Part shown: piece after piece, positions 51,013 to 60,373 of the stretch
How the letters are laid out: the number at the start of each line of letters is the position of its first letter
Position numbering within the stretch: the stretch's first letter is position 1
Source of the DNA: Bifidobacteriaceae bacterium UBA2724
GTDB lineage: Bacteria > Actinomycetota > Actinomycetes > Actinomycetales > Bifidobacteriaceae
DNA: 64,000 nt
Assembly: GCA_002353815.1 (NCBI GenBank)
Contig: DEKK01000006.1
Location: 62,001 to 126,000 of the forward strand
Reading direction: 5' to 3'
Notes under the pieces: model-generated
Databases searched by the model: none
Told to the model about the DNA's origin: nothing
Seen by the model: only the letters and a program-made list of their open reading frames with translations
Program-made: the position numbers and the translations under genes

Positions 51013-53211
51013 ATGAGCAAACAACAAGTTGAGGAGAGCGAAGAGAGGCTGGCCCGACCGCTCATTCGTCTCGCAAAAGCACACGGCGTCGCGACGTCGT
51101 ACACCGGGTCACAGGGTGAGTTCATCGAAATCGCCGATGACGTTCTCGTCAAGGTGCTCAAGGCACTCGATGTCGATGCCAGCACCGAACGCAAGGCGAA
51201 GAAGGCACTGCAGGATCTCGACGATGAGAAGCATGCGCGCCTGGTCGCCCCCACTCTGCTGCATGTCGAGGGCCAGGAGTGCCGCGTCACGGTGAACCAC
51301 GGTCCGCTGGACGTGCCGGAGGCCACGATCACTCTTGAGAACGGCAAGGAATACCAGGGGGCCATCACCTCCGAACCCGGCGACGGCGGTCCTGCGTACC
51401 CGCTCAACGGCGAGCTCGTGGTCAATTCGACGCTTGTGATCCCCGCCGACCTGCCGCTCGGCTACCACAAGCTTCACGTCAAGGCCGGCAAGCGCAGCGC
51501 CGACGTGACCCTCATCAGCGCCCCCAAGCGCGTCAACCTCATCAAGGACCTGCAGGGAGACGGCCAGCTGTGGGGCTGGATGGCCCAGCTGTATTCCATC
51601 CGTTCCAAGGATTCCTGGGGCGTGGGCGATTTCTACGATCTGGGCAACCTGCTCGCGGGCGCCAAGAAGAACACCGGCGCCGACTTCATCCTCATCAACC
51701 CGGTGCACGCCGGCGAGCCCGTCGCTCCGCTGACGCCGTCCCCGTACCTGCCGATCTCGCGCCGCTTCATCAACTTCTCGTACATCCGCCCCGAGGCGGT
51801 GCCGGAGTATGAGCGTCTCGACGACGAGGCCAAGGCTGAGGTCGCCAAGCTGCATGACAGCGTGCGCGCCAAGAACGAGGACCCCGATTTCGTCGACCGC
51901 GACGCGATGTGGACCGCCAAGGTCCCCGCGCTGTGGCTCATCTTCAAGGCCGGACGCTCCATCGCCCGCCAGAAGGAATTCGGTGAGTACGTCGAGCAGG
52001 CCGGCAGCGACCTCGAGGCATATGCCACGTGGTGCCTGTGCTACGACAAGTGGGGCGAGCCGGACGACGACCCCGAGTCCTGGGAGAACCGTCTCACCAA
52101 GGATTCGAAGGAAGTCAAGGACCTGCGCAAGCAGTATCCCGACACCCTCGAGTTCTACAAGTGGCTTGAGTGGGTCGCCGACCAGCAGCTCACCGCCGCT
52201 CAGAAGAAGGCGCAGGACGCCGGCATGAAGATCGGCCTCATGGCGGACATGGCCGTGGGCGTGCACCCGCAGGGCGCGGAGGTGTGGTGGAATCCGCAGC
52301 GCTTCGCCAAGGGCGCCACCGTCGGCGCGCCGCCGGACTTCTTCAACCAGCAGGGCCAGAACTGGAGCCAGCCGCCGCTCAACCCGATTGACCTGGCCAA
52401 CACCGGGTACCAGACCTATCGCGACATGGTGCATGGCATGTTCCAGAAGGCCGGCGCCGTCCGCATCGACCATGTGCTCGGTCTGTTCCGCCTGTGGTGG
52501 ATTCCGGAAGGCAACTCCGCCAAGGACGCCACCTACGTCTATTACGATTCGGCCATCATGCTCGGCATCCTCGCCCTCGAGGCCTACCGCGCCAATGGCG
52601 TCGTCGTGGGCGAGGACCTGGGCGTCGTGCCGGATTACGTCGCCGACTCCCTCAAGTCCCATGGCCTCATGGGCTGCGTCATCGAATGGTACGCACAGGA
52701 GGAAGGCGAGTTCATCCCGCCGAAGAAGTGGCGTGAGTACGCTCTCGCGTCCGTGACCACGCACGACATGCCGCCGGCGGCCGGTTACCTCAACTACGAG
52801 CACGTCAAGATCCGTCAGGAGCTCGGGCTCCTCACCACGTCGGTCGAGGAATTCCAGGCATCCGCCGAGGAGGAACACAACGGCCTGCTCGACATGCTGC
52901 AGAACAACGGCTACCTGCCCGCCGAATGGCGCACGGACGAAGGCGCCCACGAACAGGACATCATCGAAGCCATGCACGCGGCGCTGTGCGACGCACCGAG
53001 CAAGCTGCTCGCCGCCGCTTTCGTGGATGCCGTGGGCGAGCGTCGCGCACAGAACCAGCCGGGTACCAACAACGAGTATCCCAACTGGCGTGTCCCGCTG
53101 GCCGATGGCAACAAGAAGACGGTCATGCTCGAGGACCTCTACGCGAACAAGCGCCTGCTGTCCCTGGCCAAGACGATGAACGACTCGCTCGCCAAGAAGC
53201 ACGGCCGCTGA
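51013..53211 (+). CDS. malQ: 4-alpha-glucanotransferase
   Basis: ATG 51013 gives 732 residues, with TAGTCT 6 bases upstream and no ribosome site. This GH77 amylomaltase transfers alpha-1,4-glucan segments and releases glucose in maltodextrin use. An N-terminal beta-sandwich extension (about 1-165) precedes the barrel. Catalytic acids lie in AVRIDHVLGLF (nucleophile Asp), VVGEDLGVVP (Glu) and SVTTHDMPPAAG (Asp). The 250s-type loop region WSQPPLNPIDLAN is also present. No other maltodextrin gene is adjacent. Confidence 0.95.
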   Translation: MSKQQVEESEERLARPLIRLAKAHGVATSYTGSQGEFIEIADDVLVKVLKALDVDASTERKAKKALQDLDDEKHARLVAPTLLHVEGQECRVTVNHGPLDVPEATITLENGKEYQGAITSEPGDGGPAYPLNGELVVNSTLVIPADLPLGYHKLHVKAGKRSADVTLISAPKRVNLIKDLQGDGQLWGWMAQLYSIRSKDSWGVGDFYDLGNLLAGAKKNTGADFILINPVHAGEPVAPLTPSPYLPISRRFINFSYIRPEAVPEYERLDDEAKAEVAKLHDSVRAKNEDPDFVDRDAMWTAKVPALWLIFKAGRSIARQKEFGEYVEQAGSDLEAYATWCLCYDKWGEPDDDPESWENRLTKDSKEVKDLRKQYPDTLEFYKWLEWVADQQLTAAQKKAQDAGMKIGLMADMAVGVHPQGAEVWWNPQRFAKGATVGAPPDFFNQQGQNWSQPPLNPIDLANTGYQTYRDMVHGMFQKAGAVRIDHVLGLFRLWWIPEGNSAKDATYVYYDSAIMLGILALEAYRANGVVVGEDLGVVPDYVADSLKSHGLMGCVIEWYAQEEGEFIPPKKWREYALASVTTHDMPPAAGYLNYEHVKIRQELGLLTTSVEEFQASAEEEHNGLLDMLQNNGYLPAEWRTDEGAHEQDIIEAMHAALCDAPSKLLAAAFVDAVGERRAQNQPGTNNEYPNWRVPLADGNKKTVMLEDLYANKRLLSLAKTMNDSLAKKHGR

Positions 53212-53277
53212 CCAGACGTCTTTCGGACGGTCGGACTCATCCCGCAGCCTGCGGATGAAGATCGCGGATGACGTTGA

Positions 53278-53308
53278 GGGGCGTCGGTATTGTTACCGGC
53301 GCCCCTTT
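53278..53308 (+). terminator. Intrinsic terminator of malQ
   Basis: GGGGCGTCGGTA pairs with TACCGGCGCCCC (one G-T) around a small loop, followed by TTTCC. The stretch 53309-53587 beyond it shows no gene. Confidence 0.85.
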
Positions 53309-53587
53309 CCATTCCCGGATGCCTCTGTGCCTGTATGTCTGTCGTCACGCGGGGGCCTCCGACGTCTGCAGGGCTCTGCGGCGTGGCCGGCACGGTGACG
53401 CTGGCCTCATCCGAGTGGCCCCGAGGATTTTCGTACGGCAACGACGCAGGGGCGCCGGAAGGGGTTCCTCAAGCGCTCGGATGGTGGTCGGCGTGATCGC
53501 AGGGTGATGATCCGGCGCGCCGGAGTGCATGTGCACAATCCACGAGAAAGCGCGACACGCCGAACCGGATTGCAACGACGCGGAGGT

Positions 53588-53616
53588 TTGAAATATCGAC
53601 CACGTGCCCTTATAAT
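53588..53616 (+). promoter_or_regulatory. rplM-rpsI promoter
   Basis: TTGAAA (53588-53593), 17 bases, TATAAT (53611-53616). It leaves a leader of about 125 bases before rplM with no clear gene. Confidence 0.85.
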
Positions 53617-53749
53617 TGGCGACTGTTGTGTCTTCCAAGGGTCCGGAAAGCGCTGTCCCACTCGCATCGGACTTTCAGGGAGCCCACGGAAATCAAGGGC
53701 GTCATTAACCACTGGCGTTCGAAACACAATACAAAGAAAAGGTTGAACA

Positions 53750-54199
53750 GTGAAGACTTTCACTCCTAAGCCGGCTGACCTCAGCCACGAATGGTACGTC
53801 ATCGACGCTACCGACGTGGTGCTCGGTCGCCTCGCAACGCAGACTGCAAACCTGCTTCGCGGCAAGAACAAGGCGTCCTTCGCCCCGTATGCCGATCAGG
53901 GCAACCATGTCGTCATCATCAATGCCGACAAGATCGCTCTGTCTGGCAACAAGATGGCGAAGAACCTCTACCAGCACTCCGGCTTCCCGGGTGGCCTCCG
54001 CGCCGATAGCTATGCCGAGCTCCTCTCCAAGGATCCGGCCCGCATCATCCGCACCGCCGTCAAGGGCATGCTGCCGAAGAACCGCCTTGCCAAGGTTCAG
54101 CTCAACCGCCTCCACATCGTTGTTGGCGCTGAGCACCCCTACGCTGGCCAGAACCCGACTGTGTACGAGATCAAGCAGATCTCGCAGCAGGCTAAGTAA
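53750..54199 (+). CDS. rplM: 50S ribosomal protein L13
   Basis: GTG 53750 after AAAAGG gives 149 residues. L13 signatures are WYVIDATDVVLGRLATQTAN, LRGKNKASFAPYADQGNHVV, GGLRADSYAELLSKDPARII and VKGMLPKNRLAK. It binds 23S rRNA early in 50S assembly. rpsI follows 26 bases later in the standard two-gene unit. Confidence 0.98.
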   Translation: MKTFTPKPADLSHEWYVIDATDVVLGRLATQTANLLRGKNKASFAPYADQGNHVVIINADKIALSGNKMAKNLYQHSGFPGGLRADSYAELLSKDPARIIRTAVKGMLPKNRLAKVQLNRLHIVVGAEHPYAGQNPTVYEIKQISQQAK

Positions 54200-54225
54200 T
54201 CAGGACCGAAAGGAGATCCACACTC

Positions 54226-54720
54226 ATGGCTGACAACAACCAGAACTCCGCGGTCCAGGAGACCGAGGAAGAAGAGCTCACCTCGTACACGAGCGAGACC
54301 AACGCGGGCGCCGGCACCGGCACCTCCGCCATCGCTCCCGGCTATGGCACCGGCCGCCGCAAGGAAGCCGTTGCCCGTGTTCGTCTGGTGCCGGGTTCCG
54401 GCAAGTGGACGATCAACGGCCACACCCTCGAGGAGTACTTCCCGAGCCGCCTGCAGCAGCGCGAGGTCAATTCCCCGATCGTTCTTCTCAAGCTTGAGAA
54501 CAAGTTCGACGTCATCGTGCGCGTTGACGGCGGCGGCGTGACCGGCCAGGCCGGCGCCATCCGTCTCGGCGTCGCCCGTGCGCTGAACGCCATCGATCGC
54601 GACACCAACCGCGCCGCCCTCAAGAAGGCTGGCTTCCTCACCCGCGACGCCCGCGCTGTGGAACGCAAGAAGGCCGGTCTGCACAAGGCTCGCAGGGCCC
54701 CGCAGTACTCGAAGCGTTAA
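54226..54720 (+). CDS. rpsI: 30S ribosomal protein S9
   Basis: ATG 54226 follows GAAAGGAG and gives 164 residues. About 35 N-terminal acidic residues (NQNSAVQETEEEELTSYTSE) precede the conserved S9 body, a common actinobacterial extension. The body has YGTGRRKEAVARVRLVPG, GGGVTGQAGAIRLGVARAL and the C-terminal basic tail ending RAPQYSKR, which reaches the P-site tRNA. Confidence 0.97.
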   Translation: MADNNQNSAVQETEEEELTSYTSETNAGAGTGTSAIAPGYGTGRRKEAVARVRLVPGSGKWTINGHTLEEYFPSRLQQREVNSPIVLLKLENKFDVIVRVDGGGVTGQAGAIRLGVARALNAIDRDTNRAALKKAGFLTRDARAVERKKAGLHKARRAPQYSKR

Positions 54721-54770
54721 GCTTCCTCCATCGTGCCGACGCCTCTGTGCGCTGGTGCGCGTGTTCGTCA

Positions 54771-54799
54771 AACGCCCCGGATTCGTCCGGGGCGTTTTT
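54771..54799 (+). terminator. Intrinsic terminator of rplM-rpsI
   Basis: AACGCCCCGG and CCGGGGCGTT form a 10-bp stem around six bases, followed by TTT. Confidence 0.92.
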
Positions 54800-54968
54800 G
54801 TTTGCTCGTTTCCGCCGCAACGCGCCGCGTATTAGCCTTGCGCGGTCTGCCTCTGTTCTGTTCCCCATGCCTTTCGCCCTTCGAGCCGCCTGTCGTGCGA
54901 ACTTCTGACGTTCCTGCGCGTCTTGTTTCGACATGGGATTGACGCGCTGTGATGCTGGCCGCGTCGAG

Positions 54969-55014
54969 TTTGTGAAACACGGCGTGATTACGTTAAAGTG
55001 TGAGTTGGCTCACA
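54969..55014 (+). promoter_or_regulatory. adhE promoter with Rex/CRP-type palindrome
   Basis: TTGTGA (54969-54974), 18 bases and TTAAAG (54993-54998) form a candidate promoter. TGTGAGTTGGCTCACA (54999-55014) is a perfect TGTGA-N6-TCACA palindrome overlapping the expected start point, which favours repression. Rex, the NADH sensor that commonly controls adhE, and CRP-family regulators both use this pattern. Confidence 0.6.
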
Positions 55015-55115
55015 GTAGTCAGTGCGCCGTCGATGGCGTCCCGGCAAAGGCTGACATGGCTTATGTCAGCGCCGTGCGGATGCTGTGCGGCGGCATGTCC
55101 GTTCAAGGAGGATCC

Positions 55116-57869
55116 GTGGCAGAAACAGCAGCGGCAGACAACAAGCAACCCGAGATCGATAAGGAAGCTGCGGCGGCAGCCAAGCGCGAAGCCGCACAGA
55201 AAGAAGTCGACGAGCTGGTAGCCAAAGCCCAGGTTGCGCTCAAAGAGTACGAGAAGTTCGACCAGGAGACCATCGACCGCATCGTTGGCAAGGCTTCGCT
55301 TGCGGCCCTGGACAAGCATCTCCAGCTCGCCAAGCTCGCCGTCGATGAAACGCACCGCGGCCTCGTCGAAGACAAGGCGACGAAGAACATCTTCGCCTGC
55401 GAGCATGTGACGCATTACATGGCTGGCCAGCGCACGGTCGGCATCATCAACGAGAACGACGTGGACGGCATCGTCGAGATCGCGGAGCCCGTCGGCGTCG
55501 TGGCCGGCGTGACCCCGGTGACGAACCCGACGTCCACCGCCATCTTCAAGTCGCTCCTCGCCATCAAGACCCGCTGTCCGATTGTGTTCGGCTTCCACCC
55601 GTTCGCACAGAAGTCGTCGGTCGCGGCAGCCAGGATCGTGCGTGACGCCGCCATCAAGGCCGGCGCACCCGAGAACTGCATCCAGTGGATCGAGCACCCG
55701 AGCATCGAGGCGACGCAGGCCCTCATGAAGCACCCGGGCGTCGCGACGATCCTCGCCACCGGAGGTCCCGGCATGGTGCAGGCCGCCTACACGTCCGGCA
55801 AGCCGGCCCTCGGCGTCGGCCCCGGCAACGCACCGGCCTACGTCGATTCCGACGTCGACGTCAAGCGCGCCGTCAACGACCTCGTGCTCTCCAAGCACTT
55901 CGACTACGGCATGATCTGCGCGACCGAGAACGCCATCATCATCCACAAGGACGTCTATTCCCAGGTCGTCGACGAGCTCAAGCGCCGCAAGGCCTACTTC
56001 GTCAACGCCGATGAGAAGGCCAAGCTCGAGAAGTACATGTTCGGCGTGGAGGCCTTCGCGCCGGCGGGCAGCCCCGCCCCGCGTCTCAACAGCGTGGTCC
56101 CCGGCAAGTCCCCGCAGTTCATCGCCAAGGAGGCCGGCTTCGAGGTCCCGGACGACTGCACGATGATCGCAGCCGAATGCTCCGAGGTCTCCGAGCGCGA
56201 ACCGCTCACGCTTGAGAAGCTGTGCCCCGTGCAGGCCATCCTCAAGGCCGAAGACAAGGAGGACGGTTTCGAGAAGTGCGAGAAGATGCTTCTCCATGGC
56301 GCCGGCCACACCGCCGCCATCCACACGAACAACGAGGAGCTCGTGCGTGAATACGGCATGCGCATGAAGGCCTGCCGCATCATCTGGAACTCCCCGTCCT
56401 CCCTCGGCGGCATCGGCGACATCTACAACGCCATCGCCCCGTCGCTCACCCTTGGCTGCGGCTCCTACGGCGGCAATTCCGTCTCTGGCAACGTCCAGGC
56501 GGTCAACCTCATCAACATCAAGCGCGTCGCACGAAGGAACAACAACATGCAGTGGTTCAAGATTCCGCCCAAGACCTACATCGAGCCGAATGCGATCCGC
56601 TATCTGCGCGACATGGTGGGCGTGAACCGCGTCGTGTTCGTCTGCGACAAGGTCATGATCCAGCTGGGCATCATCGAGAAGTGCATCGACCAGCTGCGCA
56701 AGCGCATGAACCACGTCGAGTACCGCATCATTGACTACGTCGAGCCGGAGCCGAGCGTCGAAACCGTGCAGCGCGGCGCCGCTATGATGCGCGACGAGTT
56801 CCAGCCCGACACGATCATCGCCGTCGGCGGTGGCTCCCCGATGGACGCCGCGAAGATCATGTGGCTGCTCTACGAGCACCCGGAGGTCTCCTTCGACGAC
56901 GTGAAGGAGAAGTACTTCGATATCCGCAAACGCGTGTTCCGTCTGCCCGAACTGGGCAAGAAGGCCAAGCTCGTGTGCATCCCGACCTCGTCGGGCACCG
57001 GTTCCGAAGTCACGCCGTTCGCCGTGATCACCGATCACAAGACCGGCTTCAAGTACCCGATCACCGATTACGCGCTCACGCCGTCCGTGGCCGTCGTCGA
57101 CCCGGTGCTCGCACGCACCCAGCCGCGCCGCCTCGCGTCTGATTCCGGCATGGACGCACTGACGCACGCCATCGAGGCCTACACCTCCGTGTACGCCAAC
57201 GACTTCACCGACGCCATGGCCCTCCATGCCATCGACCTCATCTGGCACAACCTGTCGGATGCCGTCAACAACAAGGACGTCATGGCCCAGGAGAAGATGC
57301 ACAACGCCGCCACCATGGCGGGCATGGCCTTCGGCTCGGCGTTCCTCGGCATGTGCCACAGCATGGCCCACACCATCGGCGCTCTGTGCCACGTGGTGCA
57401 CGGCCACACCAACGCCATCCTGCTGCCGTACGTCATCCGCTACAACGGCCAGGTGCCGGACGAGCCGACGAGCTGGCCGAAGTACAACAAGTACGTGGCC
57501 CCGGAGCGCTTCCAGAGCATCTGCAAGCTGCTCGACATCCCGACCTCGTCCCCCGAGGACGGCGTCGAGAAGCTCGCCAGTGCCATCGAGGACTACCGCG
57601 ACAACAAGCTCGGCATGGATGCCTCCTTCAAAGCATGCGGTGTAGACGAGGACTACTTCTGGTCCATCCTCGACAAGATCGGCATGCGTGCCTACGAAGA
57701 CCAGTGCACGCCGGCCAATCCGCGCATCCCGAAGATCGAGGACATGGAGGACATCGCCATCGCCGCGTACTACGGCGTGTCGCAGGCCGAAGGCCATCGC
57801 ATCCGCGAGGAACGACAGGGCGAGGCCGCGCTGCACGAGGCGTCGGATTTCGTGCCCGAGCAGAACTGA
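55116..57869 (+). CDS. adhE: Bifunctional acetaldehyde/alcohol dehydrogenase
   Basis: GTG 55116 after AAGGAGG gives 917 residues. The N-terminal aldehyde dehydrogenase (about 30-460) reduces acetyl-CoA; its catalytic Cys is in HFDYGMICATENAI. The C-terminal iron alcohol dehydrogenase (about 480-900) has GGGSPMDAAKIMW, SGTGSEVTPFAVIT, DALTHAIEAYTSV and the metal-binding GMCHSMAHTIGALCHVVHG. Together they regenerate NAD by making ethanol from acetyl-CoA of the bifid shunt. A 30-residue Ala/Glu-rich start precedes the usual N-terminus. AdhE forms long filaments called spirosomes in other bacteria. Confidence 0.97.
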   Translation: MAETAAADNKQPEIDKEAAAAAKREAAQKEVDELVAKAQVALKEYEKFDQETIDRIVGKASLAALDKHLQLAKLAVDETHRGLVEDKATKNIFACEHVTHYMAGQRTVGIINENDVDGIVEIAEPVGVVAGVTPVTNPTSTAIFKSLLAIKTRCPIVFGFHPFAQKSSVAAARIVRDAAIKAGAPENCIQWIEHPSIEATQALMKHPGVATILATGGPGMVQAAYTSGKPALGVGPGNAPAYVDSDVDVKRAVNDLVLSKHFDYGMICATENAIIIHKDVYSQVVDELKRRKAYFVNADEKAKLEKYMFGVEAFAPAGSPAPRLNSVVPGKSPQFIAKEAGFEVPDDCTMIAAECSEVSEREPLTLEKLCPVQAILKAEDKEDGFEKCEKMLLHGAGHTAAIHTNNEELVREYGMRMKACRIIWNSPSSLGGIGDIYNAIAPSLTLGCGSYGGNSVSGNVQAVNLINIKRVARRNNNMQWFKIPPKTYIEPNAIRYLRDMVGVNRVVFVCDKVMIQLGIIEKCIDQLRKRMNHVEYRIIDYVEPEPSVETVQRGAAMMRDEFQPDTIIAVGGGSPMDAAKIMWLLYEHPEVSFDDVKEKYFDIRKRVFRLPELGKKAKLVCIPTSSGTGSEVTPFAVITDHKTGFKYPITDYALTPSVAVVDPVLARTQPRRLASDSGMDALTHAIEAYTSVYANDFTDAMALHAIDLIWHNLSDAVNNKDVMAQEKMHNAATMAGMAFGSAFLGMCHSMAHTIGALCHVVHGHTNAILLPYVIRYNGQVPDEPTSWPKYNKYVAPERFQSICKLLDIPTSSPEDGVEKLASAIEDYRDNKLGMDASFKACGVDEDYFWSILDKIGMRAYEDQCTPANPRIPKIEDMEDIAIAAYYGVSQAEGHRIREERQGEAALHEASDFVPEQN

Positions 57870-57977
57870 AACGCTGTAGAACTGAAGCGCCGCAGAACTG
57901 AACAGATGAAGAGGGTCGACACGGGTAACGCCGCCTGACCCTGCCCGGATCGGAGGAATCCGCCGAGCAACCGCTCC

Positions 57978-58009
57978 GAGGGGCGTCGGTCAGCAGACCG
58001 GCGCCCCTC
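57978..58009 (+). terminator. Intrinsic terminator of adhE
   Basis: GAGGGGCGTCGGT pairs with ACCGGCGCCCCTC (one G-T) around six bases, followed by CTGCTTTCT. Confidence 0.75.
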
Positions 58010-58204
58010 CTGCTTTCTAGCGACGAGTCCACAAGACTCGCGCGAGGGGAGAGGGGAGGGGCGTTTCACGATGCGCGAAACGTGATAGAGTACCGTGCTT
58101 GCGACACTGTCAAGTCCGCGTGGCTGACGGTGGCGCGGCGGCCCAAAACCCTTGGAATCGGAATGCCTTTCGTGCGACACGCCGAATTATTCCCCGTCGG
58201 GCTG

Positions 58205-58415
58205 TTGTGGTTAAATATATGAGTTGCCTGTTTTATGGCTCGCAAATTCTCTCTTAAAAAGCGAGCGCAACGTGGCGATTGCCAAGAGTTGCGCACTGAT
58301 GTGGCTCAGCCATGTAGATGCCTCATGCCTATGCATGCTTCTGCGGCCGGGTTCGCCTTGGTGGCGTAAATGCAGGTTTGGAATAGTAACGAACCTAAGA
58401 AAGGGCGGACGGCGA
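58205..58415 (+). promoter_or_regulatory. S10 operon promoter region and structured leader
   Basis: The gene-free stretch 57870-58415 ends with an AT-rich promoter-like TTAAATATATGA near 58211. Two hairpins follow: GCTCGC (58238-58243) with GCGAGC (58261-58266), and GCGCAAC (58265-58271) with GTTGCGC (58288-58294). They share two bases, so they compete. This may be a leader for ribosomal-protein feedback, as in other bacteria. A weaker -10-like TAGAGT lies at 58086. Confidence 0.45.
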
Positions 58416-58724
58416 ATGGCGGGACAAAAAATCCGCATCAGGCTTAAGTCCTATGACCATGAGGTCATCGACCAGTCGGCGAAGACTATCGTCGAAACGG
58501 TCACGAACGCGGGCGCAACGGTTGTTGGCCCGGTTCCGCTTCCTACCGAGAAGAACGTGTTCTGCGTTATTCGTTCTCCTCATAAGTACAAGGATTCTCG
58601 CGAACATTTCGAGATGCGCACTCACAAGCGCCTCATCGACATCGTGGATCCCACCCCGAAGGCAGTTGACTCGCTGATGCGTCTTGATCTGCCTGCGGAA
58701 GTGAACATCGAGATCAAGCTGTAG
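58416..58724 (+). CDS. rpsJ: 30S ribosomal protein S10
   Basis: ATG 58416 (AAAGGGCGG upstream) gives 102 residues with the S10 markers KIRIRLKSYDHEVIDQSAK, GPVPLPTEKN and SREHFEMRTHKRLIDI. It assembles into the 30S head and in other bacteria doubles as NusE in antitermination. First gene of a 12-gene run to the window end. Confidence 0.98.
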   Translation: MAGQKIRIRLKSYDHEVIDQSAKTIVETVTNAGATVVGPVPLPTEKNVFCVIRSPHKYKDSREHFEMRTHKRLIDIVDPTPKAVDSLMRLDLPAEVNIEIKL

Positions 58725-58737
58725 GGAGGAGGACGCC

Positions 58738-59388
58738 ATGGCTAACGAAAAGAAGCGCACTGCACTGCTGGGCAAGAAGCTCGGCATGGATCAGATGTGG
58801 GACGAGAATGGCATCCAGGTGCCCGTCACGCTGATCGACGTTGCCAGCGACGTGGTCACCGCTGTCAAGACCGAAGAAACCGATGGCTACCAGGCCATCC
58901 AGATCGGTTACGGCGAGATTGACCCGAAGAAGGTTTCCAAGCCTCTCGCTGGTCATTTCAAGAAGGCTGGCGTCACCCCGCGCCGTCACCTCGTTGAGGT
59001 GCGCACCTCTGATGCTGCCGATTACACTCCGGGCCAGGAGATTTCCGCCGACGTCTTCGCCGACGGCGCTCTGGTCGACGTGACCGGCACCACCAAGGGC
59101 AAGGGTTTCGCAGGCACCATCAAGCGTTGGGGCTTCAAGTCCTATCGCCGTACTCACGGCTCTCACAAGAACGAGCGCCGTCCCGGTTCTGTCGGCGCAT
59201 GCGCGACTCCGTCCCGTATTCTCAAGGGCAAGCGCATGGCAGGCCGCATGGGCAACAATACCAACACCGTGCTGAACCTCAAGGTCGTCTCCGTTGACGC
59301 CGAGCAGGGCCTCCTCATCGTGAAGGGCGCTGTTCCTGGCAACAAGGGCGACATCGTCGTGGTTCGCTCTGCTGTGAAGGGAGCCTGA
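58738..59388 (+). CDS. rplC: 50S ribosomal protein L3
   Basis: ATG 58738 follows GGGAGGAGG and gives 216 residues. L3 features: LLGKKLGMDQMWDENGIQVP, the KGKGFAGTIKRWGF loop that reaches the peptidyl transferase centre, and GRMGNNTNTVLNLKVV. It lies 13 bases after rpsJ. Confidence 0.98.
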   Translation: MANEKKRTALLGKKLGMDQMWDENGIQVPVTLIDVASDVVTAVKTEETDGYQAIQIGYGEIDPKKVSKPLAGHFKKAGVTPRRHLVEVRTSDAADYTPGQEISADVFADGALVDVTGTTKGKGFAGTIKRWGFKSYRRTHGSHKNERRPGSVGACATPSRILKGKRMAGRMGNNTNTVLNLKVVSVDAEQGLLIVKGAVPGNKGDIVVVRSAVKGA

Positions 59389-59393
59389 ATCTC

Positions 59394-60041
59394 ATGGCTA
59401 ACGTTTCTCTGAACGTCACTGACGCTTCCGGCAAGGACGCGGGCACCGTCGAGGCTCCTGCCGATATCTTCGGCATCGAGTTCGACGAGGTTCGCAGCCA
59501 CGTGCCGCTCGTGCACCAGGTCGTCATCGCACAGCTCGCCGCCGCTCGTCGCGGCACCCATGCTGTGAAGAATCGCGCTCGCATCTCCGGCGGCGGCAAG
59601 AAGCCGTACAAACAGAAGGGCACCGGTCGCGCTCGTCAGGGCTCCATCCGTGCTCCTCAGTTTGCTGGCGGCGCCGTCGTGCACGGTCCGGTCCCGCGCG
59701 ATTATTCCCAGCGCACCCCCAAGAAGATGAAGGCCGCAGCACTTCGCTACGTGCTCTCCGACCGCAACAACGCCGGTCGCGTGCATGTCGTGGACTTCGC
59801 GCTTGACGCCCCGTCCACCAAGAAGGCCAAGGCCGCCCTCCTCCCGCTCGTTGGTGAGCGTTTCACCACCATCGTGCTCGGCCGCGAGGAGCTCAACGCC
59901 TACCTTTCCGTCCGCAACCTGCGTACGGTGCACGTGCTGTTCGCCGATCAGCTGAACACGTACGACGTGGTCACCGCTGAGGACGTCGTCTTCTCCAAGG
60001 AAGGCTTCGAGGCCTTCGTGAATGGCAAGAAGGAGGCCTGA
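59394..60041 (+). CDS. rplD: 50S ribosomal protein L4
   Basis: ATG 59394 lies 5 bases after rplC and gives 215 residues. The long loop with RISGGGKKPYKQKGTGRARQ and SIRAPQF lines the peptide exit tunnel. L4 in other bacteria represses its own operon, so it is a candidate ligand for the leader upstream of rpsJ. Confidence 0.98.
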   Translation: MANVSLNVTDASGKDAGTVEAPADIFGIEFDEVRSHVPLVHQVVIAQLAAARRGTHAVKNRARISGGGKKPYKQKGTGRARQGSIRAPQFAGGAVVHGPVPRDYSQRTPKKMKAAALRYVLSDRNNAGRVHVVDFALDAPSTKKAKAALLPLVGERFTTIVLGREELNAYLSVRNLRTVHVLFADQLNTYDVVTAEDVVFSKEGFEAFVNGKKEA

Positions 60042-60046
60042 TTCAC

Positions 60047-60343
60047 ATGGTGGCAGTTCACAAGCCCGCACACGACATCATCCTCAAGCCTGTCGTCTCT
60101 GAGAAGAGCTACGCGCTCTCTGACCGCGGCCAGTACACCTTCGTGGTGGCCAAGACCGCTAACAAGGTCCAGATCAAGCAGGCAATCGAAGAGATCTTCA
60201 AGGTCAAGGTCACCTCGGTCAACACCCTCAACCGCCCGGGCAAGCGCGTGCGCACCCGTTATGGCTATGGCATGCGCGACTCCCAGAAGCGCGCCATCGT
60301 CACCGTGGCCGAGGGCCAGTCGATCGACATCTTTGGCAACTGA
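60047..60343 (+). CDS. rplW: 50S ribosomal protein L23
   Basis: ATG 60047, 5 bases after rplD with AAGGAGG upstream, gives 98 residues. L23 markers: DIILKPVVSEKSYALSDRGQ and VNTLNRPGKRVRTRYGYGMR. It sits at the tunnel exit and docks SRP and trigger factor. Confidence 0.98.
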   Translation: MVAVHKPAHDIILKPVVSEKSYALSDRGQYTFVVAKTANKVQIKQAIEEIFKVKVTSVNTLNRPGKRVRTRYGYGMRDSQKRAIVTVAEGQSIDIFGN

Positions 60344-60373
60344 AGGCTAGCCGAGAAAGTTAGGAACTAAATT

